From Prochlorococcus sp. scB243_498I20 (GTDB lineage Bacteria; Cyanobacteriota; Cyanobacteriia; PCC-6307; Cyanobiaceae): 64,000 nucleotides of DNA. Shown in pieces: positions 32,622 to 42,081 of the stretch. The stretch covers positions 18,538 to 82,537 of the forward strand of contig JFMR01000049.1 of the NCBI GenBank assembly GCA_000635015.1. The letters run 5' to 3'. The position numbers and the translations under genes are program-made. The notes under the pieces are model-generated. The model had not been told where the DNA came from, searched no databases, and saw nothing but the letters and a program-made list of their open reading frames with translations. How positions within the stretch are numbered: position 1 is the stretch's first letter; the number at the start of each line of letters is the position of its first letter.

Positions 32622-33773
32622 TCAATTTTCAAAAACTTTATTTTGAAGAACAACTCCTTCATCGCTTAATAAACATCCAGAAATGAGTTCATCCTCTTTA
32701 TCTAATTTAATTACACCATCTTTTATAAATGGTGTAATCAAAGATGTTAAGTTCTTAGCATAAAGTGAACTTGCATCATACGGAACTGAAGAGGGCAATT
32801 CGCCCGCTCCTATAAGTTTTACCCCATCTTTGACAATAGTTTCATTTGATTTTGTTCCTTCGCAGTTCCCTCCCTGAGAAACTGCTAAATCAATAACTAC
32901 TGCTCCAGGTCTCATTTTTTCAATCATGGGAGAGTCTATTAAAACAGGGGCCTTTTTACCTAGAACTTGCGCAGTACAAATAGCAACATCAGCTTCAGAT
33001 AAATATTTTGTTAAAGTTGCCTTCTGTTTTGAGAGGAATTCAGGTGTTACAGCTTTTGCATAACCTCCTGCCTCTCCTGGCTTTTCCTCAACTTCAGGAA
33101 GTTCTATAAATCTTGCTCCGAGGGACTCTACTTGTTCTTTAACAGCAGGTCTAATATCAGATACAAATACTATTGCTCCAAGTCTTTTCGCCGTCGCAAC
33201 TGCCTGTAATCCTGCAACGCCTCCACCAAGAACCACTACTTTTGCAGGTTGGACTGTCCCTGCTGCAGTCATAAGCATTGGGAAATATCTATCTAACTCA
33301 CTTGCAGCTAAAAGGACTGCTTTATATCCAGCAATATTGGCCTGTGAAGAAAGAACATCAGAAGATTGAGCTCTACTAATCCTCGGAAGCAACTCTAGTG
33401 ATAAAGCTGAAATCTTATTACTATTTATGATCCTAAGAAGCTCCTTATTACCATATGGGTTAAGGAGACCAAGAAGAACAGCGCCTTTCTTTAACTTAGT
33501 TAAATTATCCTCTGATGGAGCTTGAACACAAAATATTAAGTCAGCTTCACCCCAAATTTTTTGATCTACCTCGTTTATTATTGTTCCCCCCGATTCTTCA
33601 TATGATAAGTCACTAAATCCTGATAATTTTCCTGCTGAACTTTCAATATAAACATCACATCCAAGGCTTTTTAATTTCTTTACCGCTTCTGGCGTAGCTG
33701 AAACTCTCCTTTCACCAGAGCTTGTTTCGGAAGGAATAAGTATCTTTGTCAATTTATTTATTTTTTTAAACAT
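32622..33773 (-). CDS. pntA1: NAD(P) transhydrogenase subunit alpha, NAD(H) domain
   Basis: A 383-residue soluble domain I, related to alanine dehydrogenase. ILIPSETSSGERRVSATPE opens the protein, RISRAQSSDVLSSQANIAGYKAVL is the substrate-loop region, and VVLGGGVAGLQAVATAKRLGA is the Rossmann nucleotide site. It receives NADH and hands hydride to the beta subunit. First gene of the pnt operon. Confidence 0.96.
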   Translation of the reverse strand: MFKKINKLTKILIPSETSSGERRVSATPEAVKKLKSLGCDVYIESSAGKLSGFSDLSYEESGGTIINEVDQKIWGEADLIFCVQAPSEDNLTKLKKGAVLLGLLNPYGNKELLRIINSNKISALSLELLPRISRAQSSDVLSSQANIAGYKAVLLAASELDRYFPMLMTAAGTVQPAKVVVLGGGVAGLQAVATAKRLGAIVFVSDIRPAVKEQVESLGARFIELPEVEEKPGEAGGYAKAVTPEFLSKQKATLTKYLSEADVAICTAQVLGKKAPVLIDSPMIEKMRPGAVVIDLAVSQGGNCEGTKSNETIVKDGVKLIGAGELPSSVPYDASSLYAKNLTSLITPFIKDGVIKLDKEDELISGCLLSDEGVVLQNKVFEN

Positions 33774-33880
33774 ACTAAATATAAATTGAAGAAAGTCAAA
33801 AGTCTTGGATTTTTGTTAAAAATATATTTTCTTTTCTATAAAAAATAGCTATCTAGAATATAAAGGTACTAAATAATCAA

Positions 33881-34459
33881 ATGAGTATAAAAGCAATAGA
33901 ATGTCCTGATGGAGTATGTCACAGTCATCATGGTGGACATGCTGTTCCAAGGCAAGCTATGCAGAAAAACCTAGAAAAGCATGGTAAAGACTGGTGCGAG
34001 AAATTAGCAGAGAGAATTTATGAAATGTCAGTTGATACTTATTCACAGACAGTCATGCCTAGTCTCCACTCGGCAGGTTGGCAAAGAAGACATTTAGATT
34101 GGGAATTTAAGCTGGCAGAAAATGATTCTGAACCTGATGCAGCTCTTGTTGAAGGAATTATTAATGCCACAGAAAGCTTTCTCAGAAGTAGTGAAGTGCA
34201 TCGATTATTTATTCAGGAATTAGTCCAAGGAACATTTGAGGAGGCAAATGACAAAAAAATAATTTCTAAAGCAATAAAATCTATCATAGAAGAAGAAATT
34301 GTTAGTTCACTAAGAGAAAAGAAAGAAACTCTTTTAAAGAAAATATCTGCAAAATTAATATCAGAAGAAAAAGTTAGCGAGGAACTTGCAATAAATTCAG
34401 CTAAAGAGGGTTTTGAGGAAGTTGAAAGACTACTTGCAAATCATAGCGAGGCCGTTTAA
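33881..34459 (+). CDS. Conserved protein with Cys/His-rich N-terminus
   Basis: A 192-residue soluble protein. The N-terminus CPDGVCHSHHGGHAVPR holds two Cys and four His within 14 residues, a likely zinc or other metal site. The remainder is helical and charged, with WCEKLAERIYEMSVDTYSQ and AGWQRRHLDWEF patches that look conserved. I know of no named family. It starts about 107 bases upstream of the pnt operon's own start on the other strand. Confidence 0.65.
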   Translation: MSIKAIECPDGVCHSHHGGHAVPRQAMQKNLEKHGKDWCEKLAERIYEMSVDTYSQTVMPSLHSAGWQRRHLDWEFKLAENDSEPDAALVEGIINATESFLRSSEVHRLFIQELVQGTFEEANDKKIISKAIKSIIEEEIVSSLREKKETLLKKISAKLISEEKVSEELAINSAKEGFEEVERLLANHSEAV

Positions 34460-34613
34460 CCCTATATCTTTATATTTTTTTTATAATTACTTCAAAAATT
34501 GGCCCAAATATAAACTAAAGATTAAATTATTGTTTGGAAGTACAAAGTTGTAACTTATTAGACAATATAACTGTTCTCTGATGTGTTTATCTATAAACAA
34601 CTTAAAACTTTCA

Positions 34614-34838
34614 ATGGACAATTTCATTAGAAAAAGGATCGACATAGCTACCTGTTGGGCTACTAACAGAATTTCTGCAATGGATACTCTAGAAAGATAT
34701 GAAGACAGTTATGCAATTGCTGAAGAATTTAGAGAGTGGATACTGCATATTGGAGAAAAGAACGAAAATTTAAAAGATTCTGTTTTAAATTTCCCAAAAG
34801 AACTAAAAAAATTATTAGATCAAAAAGTGAACGACTAA
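34614..34838 (+). CDS. Conserved small helical protein
   Basis: A 74-residue soluble protein (MDNFIRKRIDIATCWATNRI, then LERYEDSYAIAEEFREWI). The frame is open to 34581, but the ATG at 34614 matches the more conserved-looking start. Almost completely helical. It precedes the NTRC gene by 79 bases. Unknown function. Confidence 0.6.
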   Translation: MDNFIRKRIDIATCWATNRISAMDTLERYEDSYAIAEEFREWILHIGEKNENLKDSVLNFPKELKKLLDQKVND

Positions 34839-34917
34839 AACAATAAATAAACGAGTAAAATCCGCCCTACATTATTTGGGTTTGTTTATTATTATTAATA
34901 GTGAAATTCGCAAATAA

Positions 34918-36294
34918 ATGGAAAATAAAGAAAAAATTTCTAATGTAGAAAATGTTGTAATTATTGGTTCAGGTCCTGCAGGTTATACGGCAGCAATTTA
35001 TGCAGCAAGAGCAAATCTTCAACCATTGCTCGTAACAGGATTTAATTCTGGTGGAATTCCTGGTGGGCAATTAATGACTACAACATTTGTTGAAAATTAT
35101 CCAGGTTTTCCAGATGGTGTACTAGGTCCTGAATTAATGGATCTAATGAAAGCTCAAGCCGAAAGATGGGGCACTAATTTATACGAAAGTGATGTTGTCT
35201 CAATAAATACTGATTCACATCCCTTTGAATTAAAAACTTTAGAAGGAACTATAAAATCTAACTCAATTATTATTGCAACTGGAGCAAGTGCAAATAGATT
35301 AGGCGTGATAAACGAAGATAAATTCTGGAGTAAAGGAATAAGTGCTTGTGCAATATGTGATGGAGCAACCCCACAATTTAGAGGTGAAGAATTAGCTGTT
35401 ATTGGAGGGGGCGACTCTGCATGTGAAGAAGCAGCATATCTCACAAAGTATGGAAGCAAAGTGCATTTGATTGTTAGATCAGAAAAATTAAGGGCTAGCG
35501 CAGCGATGGTAGATAGAGTAAAAGCTAATCCAAAGATAGAAATTCATTGGAACACAAAAGTTGATAAAGCTGATGGCTCTGAATGGCTTGAGAAAATAGA
35601 AACTATTAACTCTCAAGAAGGTAAAGGGGAAATCAATATAAAAGGTCTTTTTTACGCGATAGGGCACACACCAAATACGAAGTTCTTAGGCAACAAAATT
35701 GATTTAGATAATAAAGGATATATTGCTTGCAAATCAGGAAGGCCAGAAACATCTATTGAAGGCATCTTCGCAGCAGGTGACGTTGTTGATTCTGAGTGGA
35801 GACAAGGAGTTACCGCTGCAGGAACTGGGTGCATGGCAGCATTAGCTACCGAAAGGTGGCTAGCCGAGAAAAACTTAGCAAAAACTATAGTCAGAGAAAC
35901 ACCCGAACCAGAAAAAAAACTTAATTCATCAGATTTTATTGAAGAAGAAGTTAATGAAGATACTTTCGATTCAAATTCTGAATGGCAAAAAGGCAGCTAT
36001 GCGTTAAGGAAACTTTATCACGAGAGTAAAAAACCTATCTTAGTAATTTTTAGTTCCCCAAGCTGCGGCCCATGTCATGTTTTGAAACCTCAGTTAAAAA
36101 GAGTAATTAAGGAACTTGATGGTGCAGTTCTTGGCGTTGAAATAGACATTGATAAAGATCAAGATATAGCAAAGCAAGCTGGCATTAACGGCACACCAAC
36201 AGTTCAACTTTTTAAAGAAAAATTATTAAAAAAACAATGGCAAGGTGTTAAACAAAGAAGTGAATTTAAAGAAGCTATAGAAAATATTATCTAA
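34918..36294 (+). CDS. ntrC: NADPH-thioredoxin reductase C (TrxR-thioredoxin fusion)
   Basis: A 458-residue fusion. The N-terminal part is an NADPH-dependent thioredoxin reductase with IIGSGPAGYTAAIYAARA (FAD), the redox pair CAIC (about Cys143 and Cys146), GGGDSACEEAAYL (NADPH) and GIFAAGDV. A linker leads to a thioredoxin domain with CGPC (about Cys383). NTRC reduces 2-Cys peroxiredoxin and photosynthetic targets from NADPH. The fusion is characteristic of oxygenic phototrophs. Also called trxB in annotations; not the nitrogen regulator of the same symbol. Confidence 0.95.
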   Translation: MENKEKISNVENVVIIGSGPAGYTAAIYAARANLQPLLVTGFNSGGIPGGQLMTTTFVENYPGFPDGVLGPELMDLMKAQAERWGTNLYESDVVSINTDSHPFELKTLEGTIKSNSIIIATGASANRLGVINEDKFWSKGISACAICDGATPQFRGEELAVIGGGDSACEEAAYLTKYGSKVHLIVRSEKLRASAAMVDRVKANPKIEIHWNTKVDKADGSEWLEKIETINSQEGKGEINIKGLFYAIGHTPNTKFLGNKIDLDNKGYIACKSGRPETSIEGIFAAGDVVDSEWRQGVTAAGTGCMAALATERWLAEKNLAKTIVRETPEPEKKLNSSDFIEEEVNEDTFDSNSEWQKGSYALRKLYHESKKPILVIFSSPSCGPCHVLKPQLKRVIKELDGAVLGVEIDIDKDQDIAKQAGINGTPTVQLFKEKLLKKQWQGVKQRSEFKEAIENII

Positions 36295-36303
36295 AGTAAC
36301 TTT

Positions 36304-36570
36304 TTATTTATTATTTCTCTTAGGATTATTTTTATTAGTAGTAGGTCTAGAATTACCTGCATTTCTTTCTCGATAAGTTATCCTCCCTCTAGACAGATCA
36401 TAAGGACTTATCTCAACTAACACTTTATCTCCAGCTAATAATTTAATTCTAAATTTAGTCAATTTACCCGCAGCTCTACATAAACATTGATGACCTTCAG
36501 GTTGTTCTAAAGTAACCAAATAAAATCCATTCCCCTGCTCTTTCTCTATTACACCTGAAGTTTCAATCAT
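36304..36570 (-). CDS. infA: Translation initiation factor IF-1
   Basis: An 88-residue OB-fold protein that occupies the ribosomal A site during initiation. IETSGVIEKEQGNGFYLVTLE, GKLTKFRIKLLAGDKVLVEISPYD and RGRITYRE are conserved. It has a longer basic, Asn-rich tail than the usual IF-1, seen in cyanobacteria. It is convergent with ntrC, nine bases apart. Confidence 0.93.
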   Translation of the reverse strand: MIETSGVIEKEQGNGFYLVTLEQPEGHQCLCRAAGKLTKFRIKLLAGDKVLVEISPYDLSRGRITYRERNAGNSRPTTNKNNPKRNNK

Positions 36571-36661
36571 TAATTAATCTTTTACTAAGTACATATTATC
36601 AGAAAAAGATTGGCCAAAATTGATTTAAAAAAATTACATACTTAAAAATATGCAATTCAAT

Positions 36662-36874
36662 TCAAATTGAAAATTTAATTTCATTAATTATTTGCAGTTG
36701 TCCATAGTAAAAATTTGCTTTCGCAATTTTTTCAGAATCTTCTAATTGATCAAAAAAAACAAACCCAAGGCTTTCCCACAATGAAGATCCGCAAACATTA
36801 TTCAATTCATTTTTTGCTTCTTTTGCAAAATTATCTAGTTTTCGTTCAAGGTTTTTAGACTTAGAAACAGACAT
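36662..36874 (-). CDS. Small soluble protein behind a LexA-like site
   Basis: A 70-residue helical protein with a lysine-rich start, one Cys and a WESLGFVFFDQLEDSEKIAKA core. Not recognised. Its start is 20 bases from a near-perfect palindrome resembling a LexA box, so it may be DNA-damage inducible; that is inference. Confidence 0.5.
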   Translation of the reverse strand: MSVSKSKNLERKLDNFAKEAKNELNNVCGSSLWESLGFVFFDQLEDSEKIAKANFYYGQLQIINEIKFSI

Positions 36875-36893
36875 AGGTCAACAATATTTAATA

Positions 36894-36909
36894 TAGTACA
36901 AATATACTA
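36894..36909. promoter_or_regulatory. LexA-like palindrome
   Basis: TAGTACAAATATACTA with arms TAGTA/TACTA, extended to ATAGTA/TACTAT. It fits AGTAC-N4-GTACT with one substitution. It lies between the 36662-36874 gene and the 3' end of ycf39, 20 bases upstream of the former's start, where a repressor would act. A very similar sequence stands at 18139-18154. Confidence 0.45.
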
Positions 36910-36930
36910 TCTGATTCTAAAATTGCAATA

Positions 36931-37893
36931 CTAAAAAGGTAATCTCTTTTTTTCTTCAATATTAAGATCTGCTTCCATTTCCCTTAATCTTTTAAGTATT
37001 TGTTGATAGTACTCCTTTATATAACTCTCTAGTGAGGTCATATCCTCTTTTTTAAGTTCCAATATTTCGTAAGTCTTGCTCATGTCAGCATCTAATGATT
37101 CACCACTACTAGTTACTTCAGCAAAAGCCAATCGCTCAGCAACATTAAGAGAATCTTGGAAAAAGGAAACTACTTTTTGAGTGACACTAATAAGGAAGGG
37201 GGAAACTCTAAAAATTTTCGCCTTTTTTTCACTAAATTTTTCACATAAAGATATAACTTCATTTGAATCCCACGCTTTGGGACCTACTAATGGCAATGAT
37301 GTTCTGTAAGTTTTTGGATTATTTACTGCTGCTACAACAACTTTCGCCATATCTTGAGTATTCATATAAGCAATTTTAGTTGGAGTCCCACTCATCCACA
37401 CTGCTTGACTATCCAAGATTGGGATTGCGAATTGACCAATAACTCCTTGCATAAAAGCTGCGCATTTAAAGATTGTATAGTCTAAATCAGATTTTTCAAG
37501 AAGTTTTTCAGTACAAAATTTAATGTCCATTAAAGGAACATTTCTAAACTTTTCTGTTAGGAGGATAGAAAGGAATATTACCCTTTTTACGTTTAAAGAT
37601 TCGCAAGCATTGAATAAGTTAAGTTTTCCATCCCAATCAATTTCATAAATACTTTTTGGATCATCTGGCCTACTAGTCGCTGCATCAATAACTACTTCAA
37701 TATCTTGCAATGCATATTCGATATCAGAAGAATTTAATAAATTACCTTTTGTTAGCTCACAACCCCATTCTTGTAGAAAGGAAGATTTTCTTGGATTTCT
37801 TACAAAGCATCTTACCTCATGTCCTTCTTCTATAGCTTGCTTAGCTATTTGCCTCCCAAGTGTCCCTGTTGCTCCTACTAAAAGAATCTTCAT
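36931..37893 (-). CDS. ycf39: Ycf39, photosystem II assembly factor (atypical SDR)
   Basis: A 320-residue Rossmann-fold protein of the atypical short-chain dehydrogenase type. GATGTLGRQIA (residues 7-17) binds NAD(P), followed by RKSSFLQEWGCELTKGN, IDAATSRP, and the C-terminal extension EYYQQILKRLREMEADL. Ycf39 helps deliver chlorophyll to newly made D1 together with Hli proteins, which are abundant in this window. It follows petM on the same strand with a 57-base gap and is probably co-transcribed. Confidence 0.92.
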   Translation of the reverse strand: MKILLVGATGTLGRQIAKQAIEEGHEVRCFVRNPRKSSFLQEWGCELTKGNLLNSSDIEYALQDIEVVIDAATSRPDDPKSIYEIDWDGKLNLFNACESLNVKRVIFLSILLTEKFRNVPLMDIKFCTEKLLEKSDLDYTIFKCAAFMQGVIGQFAIPILDSQAVWMSGTPTKIAYMNTQDMAKVVVAAVNNPKTYRTSLPLVGPKAWDSNEVISLCEKFSEKKAKIFRVSPFLISVTQKVVSFFQDSLNVAERLAFAEVTSSGESLDADMSKTYEILELKKEDMTSLESYIKEYYQQILKRLREMEADLNIEEKKRLPF

Positions 37894-37950
37894 ATTTAAG
37901 ATTTACTTAACCTGTAGACAATAACTCAATTTATGATGTGTTCGTGAGAA

Positions 37951-38049
37951 TCAATCTCCTTGAAACCTTAATAATAATGCACCACCAACCAATCCTATTG
38001 GTATTAGTATCCAAAAAACTGCTGCAATACTAAAAATTTCTTTAGCCAT
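37951..38049 (-). CDS. petM: Cytochrome b6f complex subunit PetM (subunit VII)
   Basis: A 32-residue single-helix thylakoid protein, [20 protein letters not shown] then [12 protein letters not shown], matching PetM in sequence and length. It stabilises the b6f complex, which carries electrons from plastoquinone to plastocyanin. The short size makes it easy to miss. It lies upstream of ycf39. Confidence 0.93.
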   Translation of the reverse strand: MAKEIFSIAAVFWILIPIGLVGGALLLRFQGD

Positions 38050-38141
38050 AGTAAAATTTAATCATTACTATAATTTACATTCAATCTACATTTATTTGTT
38101 AAAAAAGTAGATAATGCAAATATCTTGAAAATTTTGAATAT

Positions 38142-39086
38142 ATGAATAGTATTTTTAAAGAAAAAAATATTAATTTTCCTAACTATTGGTATTGGAACGG
38201 TATTAAAGTTTGTTGGAGTGTTTTAGGCGAAAACAATAAGATTCCAATTATCTTTCTCCATGGATTTGGCGCCAGTCGAAAACATTGGAGGAACAATTTA
38301 GAATATTTCGCGAAAAGGAATTGTGCCTCATATTCTTTGGACTTAGTAGGGTTTGGAGATTCAGATCAACCTGGGATAAGACAAATTGGAAAATTAAACA
38401 ATGAGATTTGGTGTAATCAAGTGAAAGACTTTATTACACAGGTGATAAGACCAAAGAATTCTGGAAAAGTAATTCTTATTGGCAATTCCCTTGGATCATT
38501 AGTGGCTTTAACATGTGCTGTTTCATTAGAGGATCAGATTGCAACAGTTATTGCATCGCCTCTGCCAGATCAAATTCAAGAATATAAAAAGTCAATAACA
38601 AAAAAAACATTATTTAAGAAATTTCAAGAAAGATTCATAACAATATTTTTCATTTTTTTCCCTTTAGAGATTATTTTATTTTTGATAACCAAATTAGGGG
38701 TAATTAAACTGGGACTAAATTCTGCCTACTTCAAAAAAGATAATGTTGATCGCGAACTAATAGATCTGGTGACAAAACCAGTTTTAAGGAAAACTTCAGC
38801 TAGATCATTACGAGCAATGTGTATTGGGATGTCTTCAAGAGATGAAAAATTTCAAGCCTCTTACCTTTTGAGAAAACTTAACGCCTCAAGAAAAGTTCCC
38901 TTTTTATTGATATGGGGAGAAAAAGATAATTTCATACCTTTGTTTGTTGGTAAAAAGATTGCAAATTTCCATAGATGGGTAAAATTAAAAATAGTATCCA
39001 ATTCAGGGCATTGTATCCATGATGAAGATCCTTCAGTATTCAATAGAATCTCTTATGAATGGATTAGAGATTTAAAAACCTTTTAA
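38142..39086 (+). CDS. Alpha/beta-fold hydrolase
   Basis: A 314-residue protein of the alpha/beta hydrolase superfamily. The oxyanion loop is FLHGFGASRKHW, the nucleophile elbow LIGNSLGS (Ser), the acid region LLIWGEKDNFIP and the catalytic His in NSGHCIHDEDP. A hydrophobic cap (residues 160-195) suggests membrane contact or a lipid-like substrate. It is three bases upstream of ilvH, so co-transcribed. No specific substrate can be assigned. Confidence 0.88.
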   Translation: MNSIFKEKNINFPNYWYWNGIKVCWSVLGENNKIPIIFLHGFGASRKHWRNNLEYFAKRNCASYSLDLVGFGDSDQPGIRQIGKLNNEIWCNQVKDFITQVIRPKNSGKVILIGNSLGSLVALTCAVSLEDQIATVIASPLPDQIQEYKKSITKKTLFKKFQERFITIFFIFFPLEIILFLITKLGVIKLGLNSAYFKKDNVDRELIDLVTKPVLRKTSARSLRAMCIGMSSRDEKFQASYLLRKLNASRKVPFLLIWGEKDNFIPLFVGKKIANFHRWVKLKIVSNSGHCIHDEDPSVFNRISYEWIRDLKTF

Positions 39087-39089
39087 AAC

Positions 39090-39614
39090 ATGAAACATAC
39101 ATTATCAGTTCTTGTAGAAGATGAATCTGGAGCCTTGAGTAGAATCTCAGGTCTCTTTGCTAGAAGGGGCTTCAACATAGATAGCCTTGCAGTAGGCCCT
39201 GCAGAATCTAAAGGGATTTCAAGGTTAACAATGGTAGTAGAGGGTGATGATGAAACTCTTCAGCAAATGACTAAGCAACTTAATAAGTTGTTTAATGTTC
39301 TGGGAGTTGTAGATTTTACTAATCTCGCAGCTGTTGAGAGGGAATTGATGTTACTAAAAGTTTCATCGAAAGAAGATACTAGGAGTAATATCCTTGATAT
39401 AGTACAGATTTTCCGTGCAAAAGTTGTTGATGTATCAGATATGGCCTTAACTCTTGAGGTGGTTGGAGATCCTGGTAAGTTAGTTGCTCTTGAGAAATTA
39501 CTCGAACCATACGGCATCCTTGAAATAGCGAGGACTGGTAAGGTAGCTCTTAAACGCTCTTCTGGAGTTAATACAGAAATGTTGAAAATAAACAAATATT
39601 CTCTAGAAATTTAA
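39090..39614 (+). CDS. ilvH: Acetolactate synthase small (regulatory) subunit
   Basis: A 174-residue regulatory subunit of the enzyme that starts branched-chain amino-acid synthesis. An N-terminal ACT domain ([18 protein letters not shown], residues 3-20, [10 protein letters not shown]) binds valine for feedback control. The second half ([34 protein letters not shown]) completes the subunit. Length is normal. Its end overlaps the convergent PPIase gene by four bases. Confidence 0.95.
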   Translation: MKHTLSVLVEDESGALSRISGLFARRGFNIDSLAVGPAESKGISRLTMVVEGDDETLQQMTKQLNKLFNVLGVVDFTNLAAVERELMLLKVSSKEDTRSNILDIVQIFRAKVVDVSDMALTLEVVGDPGKLVALEKLLEPYGILEIARTGKVALKRSSGVNTEMLKINKYSLEI

Positions 39615-40216
39615 TTAGATATTTGTACTGACTTGATGTAGTCTTCTTTATTAATTTTTTCGAGTACTTCTAATCCTTTAATAATCTTTCCAAAAATCGA
39701 ATACCTTCCATCTAGTTCTGGGATCTCACTAGTTACAAAAAAAAACTCAGTAGATGAAGACTTATTCTTACCGCTCTTAACCATAGCAATTGACCCACTT
39801 TCAAAAGTATTAACTAAATTTTCAGTTTCATTGGGATTTTTCATTTGATAGTTATATCTTGGTTTTATTTCTTCTTTGAATTTTATTTCTAAAGGTATTG
39901 AGTGACTTGTCTTATTCAGTTTTTGTTTTCTTTCAATATAAAATTTATTTTCTGGATTAACACCCCCATGTATAAACCTTACTTGGGGATAATTTATTAT
40001 TTTATAAAATTTTTGATTTACATAAATATTATTTTCTATGTTTTCTAAAAAGTTTGATACTGTGACTGGATTATCTTTACCAAATAATTTAACCTCAAAA
40101 TCACCTTTTGAAGTTTTAAAATCTACTACTTTATTAATCTGAGTACAACTAAATTTAAGTTTTTGGCAGTAATAATTCGAATCAATATTATTTTTATAAC
40201 TACAAGCTTGAACCAA
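39611..40216 (-). CDS. Cyclophilin-type peptidyl-prolyl isomerase, probable lipoprotein
   Basis: A divergent cyclophilin of about 201 residues. [27 protein letters not shown] opens the barrel, VRFIHGG and GSIAMVKSG(x)[14 protein letters not shown] are the recognisable core, and [18 protein letters not shown] closes it. The annotated TTG start at 40216 leaves only VQAC at the front. In-frame sequence further upstream encodes [16 protein letters not shown], a lipoprotein signal with lipobox, yet has no ATG, GTG or TTG. The true start is therefore unclear. Confidence 0.8.
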   Translation of the reverse strand: MVQACSYKNNIDSNYYCQKLKFSCTQINKVVDFKTSKGDFEVKLFGKDNPVTVSNFLENIENNIYVNQKFYKIINYPQVRFIHGGVNPENKFYIERKQKLNKTSHSIPLEIKFKEEIKPRYNYQMKNPNETENLVNTFESGSIAMVKSGKNKSSSTEFFFVTSEIPELDGRYSIFGKIIKGLEVLEKINKEDYIKSVQISN

Positions 40217-40263
40217 AAATAAAACCTGTATAAACGATAATATTTTTAAAAAATACTTTTTTT

Positions 40264-40821
40264 TTATTTTAAGCCCTCCAAATTAACACCCAAAAATTTA
40301 GCCAGACGAGCACCTTCTTCTTCAACTTGAAGCAGTGGTTTAAGTTCACCTGCTCCGCTTAGAGGGAGAGGTTTTTTTCTACCTTTTAATACCAAGGCTA
40401 TTCTTCTTCTGGGATTAAATCCCTCACTAATATCTAATTTAACCGATTTAATTTCATCGAAATTTAATTTAACTTCAATATCTTTAAATAATCCTTTTCT
40501 TTTTATTTCTACAGATTTTGATGATTTATCAAAATAATTACTCCCTGAACCAAAATTTATGTAAACCAAATACCACAAGTAAAAATTTAATAGATTGGCT
40601 ATTACTCCGTATGCTCCCATTATGATTCCTTGAGGGATAAACAATAAAGTTGAAGGATTTCCTAAAGGTAGTAAATCCCTTCCTGTATAGCTAGATATTG
40701 AGGCCAAAAGAAAACCAATACCACCTATCGTAAGCATTCCTCCAATAATATAATTTGAAATTTTTCTTGATCCACCAATTTTTTGTTCGATTTTATCGAA
40801 AGACGTGAGGTCTGAATTCAT
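40264..40821 (-). CDS. ycf4: Photosystem I assembly protein Ycf4
   Basis: A 185-residue thylakoid protein with two transmembrane helices (about 22-44 and 62-86) and a soluble C-terminal domain (EIKRKGLFKDIEVKLNFDEI, LDISEGFNPRRRIAL, KPLPLSGAG). It acts in photosystem I assembly. It is divergent from psbD across about 180 bases, which contain the psbD leader. Confidence 0.95.
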   Translation of the reverse strand: MNSDLTSFDKIEQKIGGSRKISNYIIGGMLTIGGIGFLLASISSYTGRDLLPLGNPSTLLFIPQGIIMGAYGVIANLLNFYLWYLVYINFGSGSNYFDKSSKSVEIKRKGLFKDIEVKLNFDEIKSVKLDISEGFNPRRRIALVLKGRKKPLPLSGAGELKPLLQVEEEGARLAKFLGVNLEGLK

Positions 40822-41004
40822 TTTTATCTTTTTTTAGAGCCTAATCCAGATAATTTAACAAATTAAGGGAGTATTCTTACCTAATTTTTAATAAAAAAGT
40901 CAGGAAAGCTTTACAAGGCATTTCAGATATACAAATATTTCCCCACATTACTCTCAATCTTTGTTACAGTCTCTGCGTATCCCGAAGCTAAAAAACGATT
41001 TCTC

Positions 41005-42081
41005 ATGACGATCGCAGTTGGCAGCGCCCCACAAAGAGGATGGTTTGATGTCCTTGATGATTGGTTGAAGCGCGACCGCTTTGTATTTATTGGTTGGTCC
41101 GGACTACTTCTACTTCCTTGTGCATATCTTGCTATAGGTGGCTGGTTTGTCGGAACAACATTTGTTACCTCTTGGTACACACACGGAGTTGCAAGCTCTT
41201 ACCTTGAAGGTTGTAACTTTTTAACAGCAGCTGTAAGTACCCCTGGTGATGCCATGGGACACAGTCTTCTATTTTTATGGGGTCCTGAAGCCCAAGGTAG
41301 TTTCGTAAGATGGCTACAACTTGGTGGTCTTTGGAACTTCGTTGCATTACATGGAGTATTTGGCCTGATTGGTTTTATGCTTCGTCAGTTTGAAATTGCT
41401 GGCCTTGTTGGAATCAGACCATACAACGCATTAGCTTTCTCAGCTGTAATTGCAGTATTTACAAGTATTTTCCTTATTTATCCTTTAGGACAGCATAGTT
41501 GGTTCTTCGCACCTTCATTCGGTGTTGCAGCAATTTTCCGTTACATTCTGTTCATTCAAGGTTTTCACAATATCACTTTAAATCCATTTCATATGATGGG
41601 AGTTGCTGGAATTCTTGGTGGTGCTCTACTTTGCGCTATACATGGAGCTACAGTACAAAATACTTTGTATGAAGATACAAGTATTTACACAGACGGTAAG
41701 GTTCAAAGTTCAACATTTAGAGCTTTTGACCCAACTCAAGAAGAAGAAACTTATTCAATGATTACAGCGAATAGATTCTGGAGTCAAATCTTCGGAATTG
41801 CTTTCTCAAATAAGCGTTTCTTACATTTCTTGATGCTATTTGTACCTGTTATGGGTATGTGGACATCTTCAATAGGTATTGTCGGCTTAGCACTAAACTT
41901 AAGAGCTTATGATTTCGTAAGCCAAGAAATTCGTGCAGCAGAAGATCCAGAATTTGAAACTTTCTATACAAAAAATATACTTTTGAACGAAGGTATGCGA
42001 GCATGGATGTCTTCTGTGGATCAACCACACGAAAACTTTGTATTCCCTGAGGAGGTTCTTCCACGTGGAAACGCCCTTTAA
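41005..42081 (+). CDS. psbD: Photosystem II reaction-centre protein D2
   Basis: A 358-residue five-helix thylakoid protein. It binds P680 chlorophylls, pheophytin, QA and non-haem iron with D1. Recognisable segments are [60 protein letters not shown] and [19 protein letters not shown]. The upstream 183 bases form a long leader without another gene. It overlaps psbC by 17 bases in another frame, the classical cyanobacterial arrangement. Confidence 0.98.
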   Translation: MTIAVGSAPQRGWFDVLDDWLKRDRFVFIGWSGLLLLPCAYLAIGGWFVGTTFVTSWYTHGVASSYLEGCNFLTAAVSTPGDAMGHSLLFLWGPEAQGSFVRWLQLGGLWNFVALHGVFGLIGFMLRQFEIAGLVGIRPYNALAFSAVIAVFTSIFLIYPLGQHSWFFAPSFGVAAIFRYILFIQGFHNITLNPFHMMGVAGILGGALLCAIHGATVQNTLYEDTSIYTDGKVQSSTFRAFDPTQEEETYSMITANRFWSQIFGIAFSNKRFLHFLMLFVPVMGMWTSSIGIVGLALNLRAYDFVSQEIRAAEDPEFETFYTKNILLNEGMRAWMSSVDQPHENFVFPEEVLPRGNAL

